A stretch of 64,000 nt of DNA from Pseudomonas putida. GTDB lineage: Bacteria; Pseudomonadota; Gammaproteobacteria; Pseudomonadales; Pseudomonadaceae. The position numbers and the translations under genes are program-made. The stretch is taken from contig NZ_CP109603.1 in NCBI RefSeq assembly GCF_025905425.1, forward strand, positions 656,001-720,000, given 5' to 3'. The notes under the pieces were generated by a model. That model did not search any database, was not told the origin of the DNA, and was given only the letters and a program-made list of their open reading frames with translations. How positions within the stretch are numbered: the first letter of the stretch is position 1; each line of letters opens with the position of its first letter. Below are positions 41,994 through 50,841 of this stretch, one piece after another.

Positions 41994-42929
41994 ATGCATA
42001 CCATCTTCGTCATCGTCGCGCCGATCTTTGCCCTCATCCTGGTGGGCTACCTGTGTCGTCGCGCCAATAAGCTCGGTGACAAGGCCGCAGCCGAAATCAA
42101 CAAGATGGTGGTCTGGCTCTGCCTGCCGGCCTTGCTGTTCAAAGTGACCGCCACGGCGACCTGGAGCGAGATCTGGCACCCAGGCTTCATCGTGGCGTTT
42201 GGTGCCGGGGCGCTGGCGATGTTCGTGATCACCCTGGGGTGGCGCCTTTACAGCGGCCATGGCCTGGCTGCGGCGAGTATCGATGGGCTCAGCGCCGGTT
42301 ATGCCAATACCGGGTACATCGGGATCCCGCTGTGCGTGCTGCTGTTTGGCGAGCCTGGGCTGCAGCCGGCGCTGATTTCGTCGCTGATCGTGGTCTGCCT
42401 GGTGTTTGCACTTTCGCTGACGCTGATCGAAATCGGCCTGCAGGAGGAGCGGCAGATCGGTCGCGCCATGCGGGTCGTGTGCAAGGCGCTGGCGAAGAAT
42501 CCGCTGGTTATTTCGCCGCTGGTGGGGGCTGCCTGGGCCATGTCTGGTTTGGGATTGGCAGAGCCGGTGATGCATTTTCTCGACATGCTGGCCCTGGCGA
42601 CCACCCCTTGTGCGCTGATTTCTCTGGGGGCGTTCCTGGCCGAGAAACGGGGCACGGGGCAGGCTAGCCCGTGGCCACTGGTGGGGCTGAAACTGGTCGG
42701 GCAACCGGCGTTGACCTGGGTGCTGGCGTTCAAGGTGTTCAGCCTGCCGACCATGTGGGCGGCGTCGGCGGTATTGTTGGCGGCGCTGCCGACGGGGACC
42801 GGGCCGTTCATGCTGGCTGAGTATTACAACCGCGAGGCGGGGCTGATTTCGCGGACGATCCTGTTTTCCACGGTGGCTTCGCTGCTGACCTTGACCGGGT
42901 TGTTGTACCTGCTGGGTTATGCGGGGTAG
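41994..42929 (+). CDS. AEC family transporter (auxin efflux carrier fold)
   Basis: 311 residues with about ten helices in two repeats. The N-terminus MHTIFVIVAPIFALILVGYL and LCLPALLFKVTATATW, the central GYANTGYIGIPLCVLLFG (family motif with N and G in the unwound helix) and the second repeat LLAALPTGTGPFMLAEYYN are typical. AEC members move malonate, malate or other organic acids, or unknown metabolites. It sits directly after a DMT transporter gene; a joint function of the two is not established. Confidence 0.9.
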   Translation: MHTIFVIVAPIFALILVGYLCRRANKLGDKAAAEINKMVVWLCLPALLFKVTATATWSEIWHPGFIVAFGAGALAMFVITLGWRLYSGHGLAAASIDGLSAGYANTGYIGIPLCVLLFGEPGLQPALISSLIVVCLVFALSLTLIEIGLQEERQIGRAMRVVCKALAKNPLVISPLVGAAWAMSGLGLAEPVMHFLDMLALATTPCALISLGAFLAEKRGTGQASPWPLVGLKLVGQPALTWVLAFKVFSLPTMWAASAVLLAALPTGTGPFMLAEYYNREAGLISRTILFSTVASLLTLTGLLYLLGYAG

Positions 42930-42940
42930 TGGAGAGCCTC

Positions 42941-43023
42941 TTCGCGGGGCGAGCCCGCTCCCACAGGTTCACCGCTTATCCTGAGGCAGCGCTGTACCTG
43001 TGGGAGCGGGCTTGCCCCGCGAA
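42941..43023. repeat. Inverted pair of REP elements
   Basis: 28-nt arms (42941-42968, 42996-43023) with one mismatch and a 27-nt spacer, between convergent genes. Confidence 0.88.
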
Positions 43024-43049
43024 TGGGCCGCAAAGCGGCCCCAGCAATC

Positions 43050-44336
43050 TCAAGCCTCGCTCAATTCTTCCAAGCGGTGCGGCACTCGCCCCGCCAACCC
43101 CACCCGCATGTCATTGCCACTCGGCTGCTGATACAAGCTCAAGCCAAACTCCGGCAACACCGCCAGCAGATAATCGAAGATATCGCCCTGGATCCGCTCG
43201 TACTCCGCCCACACCGTGGTCGTGGTGAAGCAGTAGATCTCCAGCGGCACCCCTTCGGCGGTGGTCTGCATCTGCCGGACCATGCACGTCATGCCCTGGT
43301 GCACATTGGGGTGGTTCTTCAGGTAGGCCAAAGCAAACGCGCGGAAGGTGCCGATATTAGTCAGCTTGCGGCGGTTGGCGGACAGCTCGGCCACCGGCCC
43401 CAGCGCTTCGTTCCAGTTCTGCAGCTCCTGGCGCTTGCTGGCCAGGTAGTCACCGAGCAGGCGCACCTGGGTCAGGCGTTGTTCCTCTTCGCGGGTCAGA
43501 AAACGCACACCCGCCGCGTCGATGAACAGGCTGCGCTTCATGCGCCGGCCGCCCGACTGCTGCATGCCGCGGTAGTTGCGGAACGATTCGCTCATCAAGC
43601 GCCAGGTCGGGATCGAGACGATGGTCTTGTCGAAGTTCTGTACTTTCACCGTGTGCAAGGTGATGTCCACCACATCACCATCGGCGCCCACCTGGGGCAT
43701 TTCGATCCAGTCGCCCACATGCAGCATGTCGTTGCTGGTCAGTTGCACGCTGGCCACGAATGACAGCAGGGTGTCCTTGTAGACCAACAGCAGTACCGCC
43801 GACATTGCACCCAGGCCCGACAGCAGCAGCAACGGCGAGCGGTCGATCAGGGTGGCGACGATGACGATGGAGGCGAAAATCCACAACATCATCTTGGCCA
43901 GTTGCACATAGCCCTTGATCGAGCGGGTGCGGGCGTGCTCGGTGCGGGCGTAAATGTCGAGCAGGGCATCCAGCAGGCAGGACAGTGCCATGGTCATGAA
44001 CAGCAGGGTGAAGGCCAGGGCGACGTTGCCAAGGAAGTGCTGGGCCGTGTCGGACAGCTCCGGCACCAGTTTCAGGCCAAACTGCAGCACCAGCGACGGT
44101 GTGGTCTGGGCCAGCCGGTGCAGGACTTTGTTGTGGCGAAGGTCATCCAGCCATTTCAGCGCCTGTTGGCGAGCCAGCAGGCGGGTGCCGTGCAGCATCA
44201 GAAAGCGCGACAGGCGGCCGACCACCAGCGAAATCAGCAGCAGTACGGCCAGGCCGATGGCGGCGTGGAGCATGGGATGTTGATCGAGGGTGCCCCAGAG
44301 GTCGAGGGAGTCACGCCAGATTCGTTGGATATCCAT
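43050..44336 (-). CDS. YbdG-like miniconductance mechanosensitive channel
   Basis: 428 residues from ATG 44336 (MDIQRIWRDSLDLWGTLDQH); an in-frame ATG at 44375 is possible. Five hydrophobic helices lead into the MscS pore and beta domain (VLLLVYKDTLLSFVASVQLT, then VGDWIEMPQVGADGDVVDIT and TLHTVKVQNFDKTIVSIPTW). The C-terminal region with FRNYRGMQQSGGRRMKRSLF and DAAGVRFLTREEE closely resembles E. coli YbdG. These channels open under mild osmotic down-shock. The gene stands alone and is divergent from the DEAD-box gene. Confidence 0.92.
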   Translation of the reverse strand: MDIQRIWRDSLDLWGTLDQHPMLHAAIGLAVLLLISLVVGRLSRFLMLHGTRLLARQQALKWLDDLRHNKVLHRLAQTTPSLVLQFGLKLVPELSDTAQHFLGNVALAFTLLFMTMALSCLLDALLDIYARTEHARTRSIKGYVQLAKMMLWIFASIVIVATLIDRSPLLLLSGLGAMSAVLLLVYKDTLLSFVASVQLTSNDMLHVGDWIEMPQVGADGDVVDITLHTVKVQNFDKTIVSIPTWRLMSESFRNYRGMQQSGGRRMKRSLFIDAAGVRFLTREEEQRLTQVRLLGDYLASKRQELQNWNEALGPVAELSANRRKLTNIGTFRAFALAYLKNHPNVHQGMTCMVRQMQTTAEGVPLEIYCFTTTTVWAEYERIQGDIFDYLLAVLPEFGLSLYQQPSGNDMRVGLAGRVPHRLEELSEA

Positions 44337-44479
44337 GGGCTTGTGAACGGTCTGTATTGCCAAACGAAGCGCCATTAGAGCGCGGATGCCGATAAAGTTG
44401 CCAAAAGAAATTCGGCTATGGCGGCAGAAAACGTTACCCTATGCAACTGAATTTCCCGCACTTGCCTGAGGTTACCTCC

Positions 44480-45802
44480 GTGTTTTCCCAATTCGCCCTG
44501 CACGAACGCCTGCTTAAAGCCGTGGCCGAGCTTAAATTTGTCGAGCCGACCCCGGTGCAGGCAGCGGCCATCCCCCTGGCCCTGCAAGGGCGTGACCTGC
44601 GTGTGACCGCGCAGACCGGCAGTGGCAAGACCGCGGCATTCGTCCTGCCGATGCTCAATCGCCTGGTTGACCTGAGCGGCCCACGTGTGGAAATCCGCGC
44701 GCTGATCCTGCTGCCTACCCGCGAGCTGGCGCAGCAGACCCTCAAGCAGGTGCAACTGTTCTCCCAGTTCACCTACATCAAGTCTGGCCTGGTTACCGGT
44801 GGTGAAGACTTCAAGGAACAGGCCGCCATGCTGCGCAAGGTGCCGGACGTGCTGATCGGCACCCCAGGTCGCCTGCTTGAGCAGCTCAACGCCGGCAACC
44901 TGGACCTGTCCCATGTGCAGGTAATGATCCTCGACGAAGCCGACCGCATGCTCGACATGGGCTTTGCCGAAGACATGGAGCGCCTGTGCAAAGAGTGTGA
45001 GAACCGTGAGCAAACCCTGCTGTTCTCTGCCACCACAGGCGGCGCGGCGTTACGCGACATCATTGGCAAGGTGTTGAAAGACCCTGAGCACCTGATGCTC
45101 AACAGCGTCTCGCAGCTGGCCGAAGGCACCCGTCAGCAGATCATCATGGCTGACCACGACCAGCACAAAGAAAAGATCGTCCAGTGGTTGCTGGAAAACG
45201 AGACCTACCAGAAGGCGATCATCTTCACCAACACCCGTGCCCTGGCCGACCGTATCTATGGTCACCTGGTGGCCAAGGACGTGAAGGCCTTCGTACTGCA
45301 CGGTGAAAAGGACCAGAAAGACCGCAAGCTGGCCATCGACCGTTTCAAGCAGGGTAGCTCCAAGGTGCTGGTAGCCACCGACGTTGCGGCCCGTGGCCTG
45401 GATATCGACGGCCTCGACCTGGTGATCAACTTCGACATGCCACGCAGCGGTGACGAGTACGTGCACCGTATTGGCCGTACCGGCCGTGCGGGGGGCGAAG
45501 GCCTGGCGATCTCGCTGATCACCCACAACGACTGGAACCTGATGTCGAGCATCGAGCGCTACCTCAAGCAGCAGTTCGAGCGCCGGGTGATCAAGGAAGT
45601 GAAAGGCACCTACAACGGGCCGAAAAAGGTCAAGGCTTCGGGCAAGGCTGCCGGTACCAAGAAGAAAAAAGTCGAGAAGAAGTCGGGTGACAAGAAGGCT
45701 GGCGCCAAGCGCAAGCCGACCGCCAAGCCAAGGGCCAACGCACCGCTGGCCAGCGCCGATGGCATGGCACCGCTGAAAAAGCGCGCGCCTGCGGCTGAGT
45801 AA
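44480..45802 (+). CDS. DEAD-box RNA helicase
   Basis: 440 residues from GTG 44480 (reading FSQFALHERLLKAVAELKFV) with TGAGGT upstream; an ATG at 44441 gives 13 more residues. Core motifs are complete: the Q motif (KFVEPTPVQAAAIP), AQTGSGKTAAFVLP, PTRELAQQ, GTPGRLLEQL, DEADRMLDMG, SATTGG, and HRIGRTGRAGGEG. A lysine-rich tail (VKASGKAAGTKKKKVEKKSG) probably binds RNA non-specifically. It resembles SrmB/RhlE-type helicases that act in ribosome assembly or RNA decay, but the exact class is not assigned. Confidence 0.93.
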   Translation: MFSQFALHERLLKAVAELKFVEPTPVQAAAIPLALQGRDLRVTAQTGSGKTAAFVLPMLNRLVDLSGPRVEIRALILLPTRELAQQTLKQVQLFSQFTYIKSGLVTGGEDFKEQAAMLRKVPDVLIGTPGRLLEQLNAGNLDLSHVQVMILDEADRMLDMGFAEDMERLCKECENREQTLLFSATTGGAALRDIIGKVLKDPEHLMLNSVSQLAEGTRQQIIMADHDQHKEKIVQWLLENETYQKAIIFTNTRALADRIYGHLVAKDVKAFVLHGEKDQKDRKLAIDRFKQGSSKVLVATDVAARGLDIDGLDLVINFDMPRSGDEYVHRIGRTGRAGGEGLAISLITHNDWNLMSSIERYLKQQFERRVIKEVKGTYNGPKKVKASGKAAGTKKKKVEKKSGDKKAGAKRKPTAKPRANAPLASADGMAPLKKRAPAAE

Positions 45803-45858
45803 GCCAGTTGCAGCCCTGTCGTCGCCTTGCCGGCGATAGGGCCTTCACCACCCGTACG

Positions 45859-46131
45859 TCAGTCCGCTTTCTTCTCCGCTGTTTTCAATTCCTTGATCCG
45901 CGTATCGATCAACTGGCACTTGTCCGGTAGGTCTTTGCTCGCCGTCCCCAGCTCCATACCCTGCAGCTCGTCGTTGATCTCCTTGGCCTTCTGCGGGTTC
46001 TGTTCGGTCAGCTGGCTGACCAGCCCGGCCAGTTCTTCGCGCTTCTGAGTGGCCTCTTCTGGCGTGCAGGCCCAGGCGGGCAGGGCGCAGAACAGGGTAA
46101 TGGTACCGATGATTTGCAGCGACGGTTTCAT
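45859..46131 (-). CDS. Small exported helical protein
   Basis: 90 residues with GGAGG upstream of ATG 46131. The signal peptide MKPSLQIIGTITLFCALPAWA precedes a short, charged helical mature part (TPEEATQKREELAGLVSQLT) with two cysteines, one at the mature start and one in LPDKCQLIDTRIKE. It has the look of a small periplasmic conserved pseudomonad protein. Function unknown. Confidence 0.75.
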   Translation of the reverse strand: MKPSLQIIGTITLFCALPAWACTPEEATQKREELAGLVSQLTEQNPQKAKEINDELQGMELGTASKDLPDKCQLIDTRIKELKTAEKKAD

Positions 46132-46243
46132 CCTTCATACCTCCGGTATTGGCGATGCCTGGTGGAGGGCCGAGGATGCGTTGAAGTTCAGCCTCGACGA
46201 CCGGCGGGCTCGGCAACCCGCGGGCGCAATACAACCAACGTTG

Positions 46244-46537
46244 TCAGTGTGCAAGGTGAGGTTTTGCCGTCATGTCTATGCCCAACGCCTTCATGACTGC
46301 GAGGAACGATTTAAGGGTCGGATTGCCGTGTTCGCTGAACGACCGGTAAAGTTGCTCACGAGACAAGCCAGTTTCTTTCGCCAGATCGCTCATCCCTTTT
46401 GCACGAGCCACCACGCCAACGGCTTTGGCCACGTAGCTGGCGTCACCCGTCTCCAGCGCATCGGACATGAATTGTGCGATGGCTTGCGGAGTGGTCAGGT
46501 AATCGGCCGCATCGAACTCAAAAAATGTTTCAGTCAT
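46244..46537 (-). CDS. HigA-like addiction-module antitoxin
   Basis: 97 residues from ATG 46537 (MTETFFEFDAADYLTTPQAI). A short N-terminal part leads into a Xre-type helix-turn-helix (DLAKETGLSREQLYRSFSEH, then LKSFLAVMKALGIDM), the layout of the TIGR02684-type antidote proteins. It should bind and inhibit the toxin encoded just upstream and repress the pair. Its start overlaps the toxin stop by 8 nt, so translation is coupled. Confidence 0.9.
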   Translation of the reverse strand: MTETFFEFDAADYLTTPQAIAQFMSDALETGDASYVAKAVGVVARAKGMSDLAKETGLSREQLYRSFSEHGNPTLKSFLAVMKALGIDMTAKPHLAH

Positions 46538-46832
46538 TTTGCATCCTCCAGGAGCGCAGGATTTCGTGAGCCGCTTTGATGTCCCGCCGCTGGCTGCTCT
46601 TGTCCCCGCCGCAAAGCAGTATTACTAAGGTATCGCCCGCTTGGTGAAAGTACACCCGGTAGCCCGGGCCATGGTGAACTCTGAGTTCACTCACTCCGTG
46701 GCCAACTGCCGAGACGTCTCCAGGAAGTCCCTCCATCAAACGGTTGATACGAGCAATGATCCGGATACGCGCCATTTCGTCCCGGAGCCCATGCACCCAA
46801 TGTCTGAAACTGCTGGATTCGATCTTCTTCAT
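46530..46832 (-). CDS. HigB-like RelE/ParE family toxin
   Basis: 100 residues from ATG 46832 (MKKIESSSFRHWVHGLRDEM); no strong ribosome site. The RelE/ParE fold of the TIGR02683 killer-protein family is clear: RARIIARINRL-like MARIRIIARINRLMEGLPGD, VSELRVHHGPGYRVYFHQAG and the C-terminal LILLCGGDKSSQRRDIKAA-like LVILLCGGDKSSQRRDIKAA. Relatives cut mRNA on the ribosome. The toxin gene is first, as in higBA modules. The upstream AT-rich bases (near TTTATAAACTACA) probably hold the autoregulated promoter. Confidence 0.9.
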   Translation of the reverse strand: MKKIESSSFRHWVHGLRDEMARIRIIARINRLMEGLPGDVSAVGHGVSELRVHHGPGYRVYFHQAGDTLVILLCGGDKSSQRRDIKAAHEILRSWRMQND

Positions 46833-46962
46833 TGGGTGAATGTAGTTTATAAATCACACTTGGCTAGCGCATCAAATGGTTTCTGTTTTTTTCTGAACAC
46901 GACTCGCCGCAGGCAGGTCCCAACCTGTGTACCCCTTCCGTCCACAGCAGGAGCCTGCCGCC

Positions 46963-47358
46963 ATGAGCACCACCTACGACTGGGACTTGATCGAGCGCTT
47001 GCTGCATGAAGTGCAGAACAGCGCCGGTCACAGCTTCACGCCACGCCCCTATGCCGAGCAGCACGCTGCGGCTCTGGCCGCCAAAGGCCAGCCGATAGGC
47101 GATCTGGACCACCTCAAGACCCGCGCCTGCGAATACGAAAAGCTGCTGTTCGAGCGCGGCTTTATCGAGAGCCGGCCCGATGAAGAGGGCGGCAACGGTG
47201 AAAACTTCGTCCTCAGCGAACGCGGATCACGCCTGTTGAGCCTGATCGACAGCAGCATTCCTGGCTTTGAGCACCCACGCCTGGTTTTGGATGAACAAGC
47301 CGATGCGCTGGATGAAGCGACGTTTGAACAGGTGTCATCCAAGGCGCAGATTGCTTGA
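46963..47358 (+). CDS. DUF2513-like winged-helix protein
   Basis: 131 residues from ATG 46963 (MSTTYDWDLIERLLHEVQNS) with CAGGAG upstream. A central winged-helix-like arrangement is suggested by IGDLDHLKTRACEYEKLLFE, GFIESRPDEEGG and NFVLSERGSRLLSLIDSS. This resembles DUF2513, a family common in phages and accessory regions. The function is unknown; a DNA-binding regulator is plausible. It is divergent from the toxin-antitoxin pair, and the two may have arrived together. Confidence 0.6.
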   Translation: MSTTYDWDLIERLLHEVQNSAGHSFTPRPYAEQHAAALAAKGQPIGDLDHLKTRACEYEKLLFERGFIESRPDEEGGNGENFVLSERGSRLLSLIDSSIPGFEHPRLVLDEQADALDEATFEQVSSKAQIA

Positions 47359-47464
47359 GGTCGTTTTGAGGGTGGCACGGGCGGGCATGGAAACCCGATA
47401 ATCGGTAATTCCTGAAAACTGCCGAGCTGACGCCCATGCCAATGACTACCCGAAAGGCCCGCCC

Positions 47465-48391
47465 ATGAGCGCGGCCCGGAAGAACCCCGACGCCTTTGCT
47501 TTCCAGGTCATGCTTGGGTTGTGCCTGATCTGGGGCTGCCAGCAGGTGCTGATCAAGACGGCCGCTGTCGACATCGCGCCGGTGATGCAGGCTGCCTTGC
47601 GTAACTGCATCGCCGCCGTGTTGGTGGGCCTGATGATCTGCTGGCGCGGTGGTTGGGAGCAGGTGGGCAGCACCTGGCGTGCCGGGCTGTTGGCGGGCGG
47701 GCTGTTTGGCGTGGAATTCCTGTTCATCGCCGAAGGGCTGAAGCTGACGTCGGCAGCGCACATGTCCGTATTCCTCTACACCGCACCCGTTTTCACGGCG
47801 TTGGGCCTGCACTTCATGCTGCCCAGTGAGCGACTGCGGCTGTTGCAGTGGTTGGGGATCTTGCTGGCCTTCGGTGGGATTGCCACGGCGTTTGCCGGGG
47901 GTATGTCGTTTGAAGAAATGGACAGCCGCACCTTGCTGGGCGACGCCTTTGGCGTTGTGGCAGGGCTGGCCTGGGGCGCGACGACCGTGGTAGTGCGCTG
48001 TTCGCGGCTGTCGGAAGCACCGGCGACCTTGACCTTGTTCTATCAGCTGGCCGTCGGCTTTGCCGGGCTGCTGTTGATTGCCTTGCTCAGCGGCCAGATC
48101 GGCGCGGTGTCGCTGACGCCGTTGGCGGTCGGCAGTGTGCTGTTCCAAGGGATCGTGGTGTCGTTTGTCAGCTACCTGACCTGGTTCTGGTTGTTGCGCA
48201 AGTACTTGGCGTCGAACCTCGCGGTGTTCTCGTTCATCACGCCGCTGTTCGGCGTGACGTTCGGGGTGCTGCTGCTGGATGAGCCTCTGAGCGTGAACTT
48301 CGTACTCGGGGCAGTGATGGTACTGCTTGGGGTGATCCTGGTGAGCGCCGAGCCTTGGGTGAAGCAGCAACTGCGCAAATGGGTGGGGTAA
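47465..48391 (+). CDS. EamA-type (DMT superfamily) transporter
   Basis: 308 residues with ten hydrophobic segments in two EamA repeats. It begins at ATG 47465 with GAAAGG upstream. Family features include MLGLCLIWGCQQVLIKTAAV, VFLYTAPVFTALGLHF and FITPLFGVTFGVLLLDEPLS. Likely an efflux carrier for a small metabolite. The gene is convergent with the YbfB-type MFS gene; the two stops are 9 bp apart. It is the fourth EamA/DMT gene in the window. Confidence 0.9.
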   Translation: MSAARKNPDAFAFQVMLGLCLIWGCQQVLIKTAAVDIAPVMQAALRNCIAAVLVGLMICWRGGWEQVGSTWRAGLLAGGLFGVEFLFIAEGLKLTSAAHMSVFLYTAPVFTALGLHFMLPSERLRLLQWLGILLAFGGIATAFAGGMSFEEMDSRTLLGDAFGVVAGLAWGATTVVVRCSRLSEAPATLTLFYQLAVGFAGLLLIALLSGQIGAVSLTPLAVGSVLFQGIVVSFVSYLTWFWLLRKYLASNLAVFSFITPLFGVTFGVLLLDEPLSVNFVLGAVMVLLGVILVSAEPWVKQQLRKWVG

Positions 48392-48400
48392 CAAGTGCCT

Positions 48401-49582
48401 CTACACCGATTGCGCATCAGCTGAGTTTTGCGCCAGGCAGCTGGGGTTGGCATGGCCTCCCGCCAGCACCAGCACCCCGGCTACGGCCAAGCCACTCGCT
48501 GCCAGCAGCAAAGCCGGCTGTAAACTCCCTGTGTAGTGGTTGCTGACCGTCGCCAACAACGGCCCACTCAGTTGGCCGAGTGCAAAGCACGCCGTGAGCA
48601 GCCCCGCATTACGCTGCGTCGCATGCGGCGCCAGTTCCCGCGAACGCTGCATCACCAGCTGCATGCAGGCCAGGAACGGCGCACCGCAAAGCACCACGCC
48701 CAACCCCAGGCCAAGGCCACCGCCCATCAGGCATGCCAGCACGCCCAGCCCTTGCAGCCACAGGGTGGCAGTCAGCCAGGTAGAGGTGCGGCCGGCTCGG
48801 CGCACGCTCACCAGCAGCACGCCCAGCGCGGCTGCCACACCAAAGGCAGGCCAGAACAGGTCGGCCATCCATTGCCCCTGAAATTGCTGGTTGGCCATCT
48901 GTGACAAGAAGGTGGCCGGCAGAATGTAACCGACGCCGTACAACGCATAGACCAGCCCAAGGCGAGCGATGCCGACATTTCGCGTTGTGCCTCGCTGCAC
49001 AGTCGCCGGGGCAATCGCTAGCGCCTGCGGCTGTGGCAACCAACGCCCCACCGCCAACAGCATGATCAGCGCAGCGCTGGCATAAATCAGCCACAGGGCT
49101 GCCGAACCCAGCCCCAGCACATGCGCACCGAGGGCCAACAGACCCGTAACGGCGATACCCAGGCCTGGGCCGGCGAAAACCAGGGCACCCAGGCGCTGGC
49201 GATTGTGTGCACTGGCAACGTGCTGGCTGAGGCTGGTGATCATCACCAGTACCCAGGCGCTGGCCACGCCTGTGCCAAAGCGCAGCAGCAGGTGGGGCCA
49301 GAAGCCATCGGCGGCCCATGAAGCCAGGGTCAACAGTACGCACAGCCACAGGCCGCCGTGCAGGCGCAGACGCACCTGGGCAGGTTTGCGAGCGAACATG
49401 GCATCCACCGCACCCAGGAAGTAACCGAGGTAGTTGGCTGCCGCGACCAGTCCGGCGGCCGTGAGGTCAAACTGGCCTTCAGCGATCAGCTGCGGCAGTT
49501 GCGGGGTAAGGGCGAAGCGACCTATGCCCATGGCCATCATCAGCGCCACGGCGCTGGCCAGCAGGTGTATCAGCGGCGACAT
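48401..49582 (-). CDS. YbfB/YjiJ-type MFS transporter
   Basis: 393 residues, twelve hydrophobic segments. The start ATG 49582 begins MSPLIHLLASAVALMMAMGI, followed by GRFALTPQLPQLIAEGQFDL, which is the characteristic YbfB/YjiJ N-terminal motif, and AAANYLGYFLGAVDAMFARK. Members are presumed drug or metabolite exporters. A LysR gene is divergent, 106 bp away, with a palindrome between, so the MFS gene is a probable target of that regulator. Confidence 0.92.
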   Translation of the reverse strand: MSPLIHLLASAVALMMAMGIGRFALTPQLPQLIAEGQFDLTAAGLVAAANYLGYFLGAVDAMFARKPAQVRLRLHGGLWLCVLLTLASWAADGFWPHLLLRFGTGVASAWVLVMITSLSQHVASAHNRQRLGALVFAGPGLGIAVTGLLALGAHVLGLGSAALWLIYASAALIMLLAVGRWLPQPQALAIAPATVQRGTTRNVGIARLGLVYALYGVGYILPATFLSQMANQQFQGQWMADLFWPAFGVAAALGVLLVSVRRAGRTSTWLTATLWLQGLGVLACLMGGGLGLGLGVVLCGAPFLACMQLVMQRSRELAPHATQRNAGLLTACFALGQLSGPLLATVSNHYTGSLQPALLLAASGLAVAGVLVLAGGHANPSCLAQNSADAQSV

Positions 49583-49637
49583 GGAGGCACTCCTGCAGAT
49601 TTGTTGGCGATGGATGGCAGGTTAGGGGGCTTTTATG

Positions 49638-49652
49638 TTCAATAAAATTGAA
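49638..49652. promoter_or_regulatory. LysR-type palindrome TTCAAT-AAA-ATTGAA
   Basis: A perfect 6-3-6 inverted repeat that includes a T-N11-A motif. It lies in the divergent region 36 bp before the LysR start and 55 bp before the MFS start. Confidence 0.65.
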
Positions 49653-49688
49653 TAATGATGAGGAAGTTGTTCTGTTTTGGAGAATGTT

Positions 49689-50582
49689 ATGGAGTTCAGC
49701 CAGCTGCGCATCTTCCAGGCGGTGGCCGAGGAAGGTTCCGTCACCCGCGCCGCCGAGCGCCTGCATCGGGTGCCGTCGAACCTGTCGACACGCTTGCGCC
49801 AGCTCGAAGAGCAATTGGGCGTAGAGCTGTTTTTGCGCGAGCGCCAGCGCCTGCAATTGTCGCCGGCGGGCAAGGTGTTGCTGGACTACGCCAATCGCCT
49901 GTCTGCCCTGCGTGACGAGGCGGTGGCAGCCATACAGGGCGGCCAGCCGGCCGGGGAATTCGTGCTGGGCACCATGTACAGCACCGCAGCCACTCACCTG
50001 CCTGCATTGCTGGCGCGTTATCACCAGGCGTATCCGGCGGTGAACCTGCAGGTGCGCGCAGCGCCCAGTGGCGAGTTGTTCGAGGGTTTGCTCAGCCATG
50101 GCCTGGACGCGGCATTGGTGGACGGCCCGCCGAGCCTGGCCGGGCTGGACGGTGTGCCGCTGTGCGAAGAGCAGCTGGTGTTGATCACCAGCCCCGAGCA
50201 CCCGCCCGTGCACACGGCAAAAGATGTGGCAGGCAAAGCCGTGTTCACCTTCCGCCAGGGCTGCTCGTACCGGATGCGCCTTGAGGCCTGGTATGCCCAC
50301 GCCCATACGCCGATGGGGCGGGTGATGGAGATCGAGTCCTACCAGAGCATGCTGGCCTGCGTGATTGCTGGCGCGGGCGTGGCCATGATGGCGCAGTCCA
50401 TGCTCGACAGCCTGCCTGGGCGCGACCGGGTGCGGGTTCATCGGCTGCAGGCGCCGTTCGATCAGGCGGTGACCTGGTTGATGTGGCGCCAGGGCATGCG
50501 CGGGGCAAATTTGCAGGCGTGGATCGATCTGCAACAAACCGAAACGATAAACCAGTCGTCGGAATGCGGCGTTTCGCCTTGA
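49689..50582 (+). CDS. LysR family transcriptional regulator
   Basis: 297 residues from ATG 49689 (MEFSQLRIFQAVAEEGSVTR) with TGGAGAA upstream. The helix-turn-helix is AAERLHRVPSNLSTRLRQLE, followed by VELFLRERQRLQLSPAGKVL and an effector domain like that of CysB/NhaR-type regulators. Divergent from the YbfB-type MFS gene, its probable target. Its stop codon overlaps the Anr-like site of the next gene. Confidence 0.93.
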   Translation: MEFSQLRIFQAVAEEGSVTRAAERLHRVPSNLSTRLRQLEEQLGVELFLRERQRLQLSPAGKVLLDYANRLSALRDEAVAAIQGGQPAGEFVLGTMYSTAATHLPALLARYHQAYPAVNLQVRAAPSGELFEGLLSHGLDAALVDGPPSLAGLDGVPLCEEQLVLITSPEHPPVHTAKDVAGKAVFTFRQGCSYRMRLEAWYAHAHTPMGRVMEIESYQSMLACVIAGAGVAMMAQSMLDSLPGRDRVRVHRLQAPFDQAVTWLMWRQGMRGANLQAWIDLQQTETINQSSECGVSP

Positions 50583-50592
50583 TCCGCGTCAA
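50579..50592 (+). promoter_or_regulatory. Anr/FNR-type box TTGAT-CCGC-GTCAA
   Basis: Nine of ten conserved positions match TTGAT-N4-ATCAA. A TATGAT hexamer at 50644-50649 would put the box about 70 bp before the start point, near an accepted FNR-class I position. The downstream gene is a PA1414-like protein, whose P. aeruginosa homologue is known for oxygen-limited, Anr-dependent expression. Confidence 0.65.
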
Positions 50593-50706
50593 AATGGCCC
50601 CTATCTCTAGGAACAGATGCATGCGTAATACAGGACATCGGGCTATGATCTGTATGAAACATCACTGGATTGATTGACCGTGAGGCTGACCCGTCAAGGG
50701 GGCACT

Positions 50707-50835
50707 ATGAAGAAACCACTGTTCAACTGGCTCCACGACTTGGCTGTCGCACTGGGGTTGATTCCACCGCCCTTGCAGCCGGTGCCGATCCCGACTGATG
50801 AAGAGCAGCGCAAGCGCCAACCGCGCCGTCGCTGA
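50707..50835 (+). CDS. PA1414 family small protein
   Basis: 42 residues (MKKPLFNWLHDLAVALGLIP, then PPLQPVPIPTDEEQRKRQ and a basic end) with AAGGGGGC upstream of ATG 50707. It matches the short PA1414 family found in pseudomonads: a conserved HDLAVALGLI helix, a proline-rich link and an RR-rich tail. Function unknown. An Anr-like site upstream and a strong terminator downstream mark it as an independent transcript that may itself act as an RNA, as abundant low-oxygen transcripts sometimes do. Confidence 0.75.
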   Translation: MKKPLFNWLHDLAVALGLIPPPLQPVPIPTDEEQRKRQPRRR

Positions 50836-50841
50836 CATGAC

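Noticed and set aside
46963..47358. Third component of the toxin-antitoxin system
   Set aside because: It is on the opposite strand with its own ribosome site; no evidence of linkage other than proximity.
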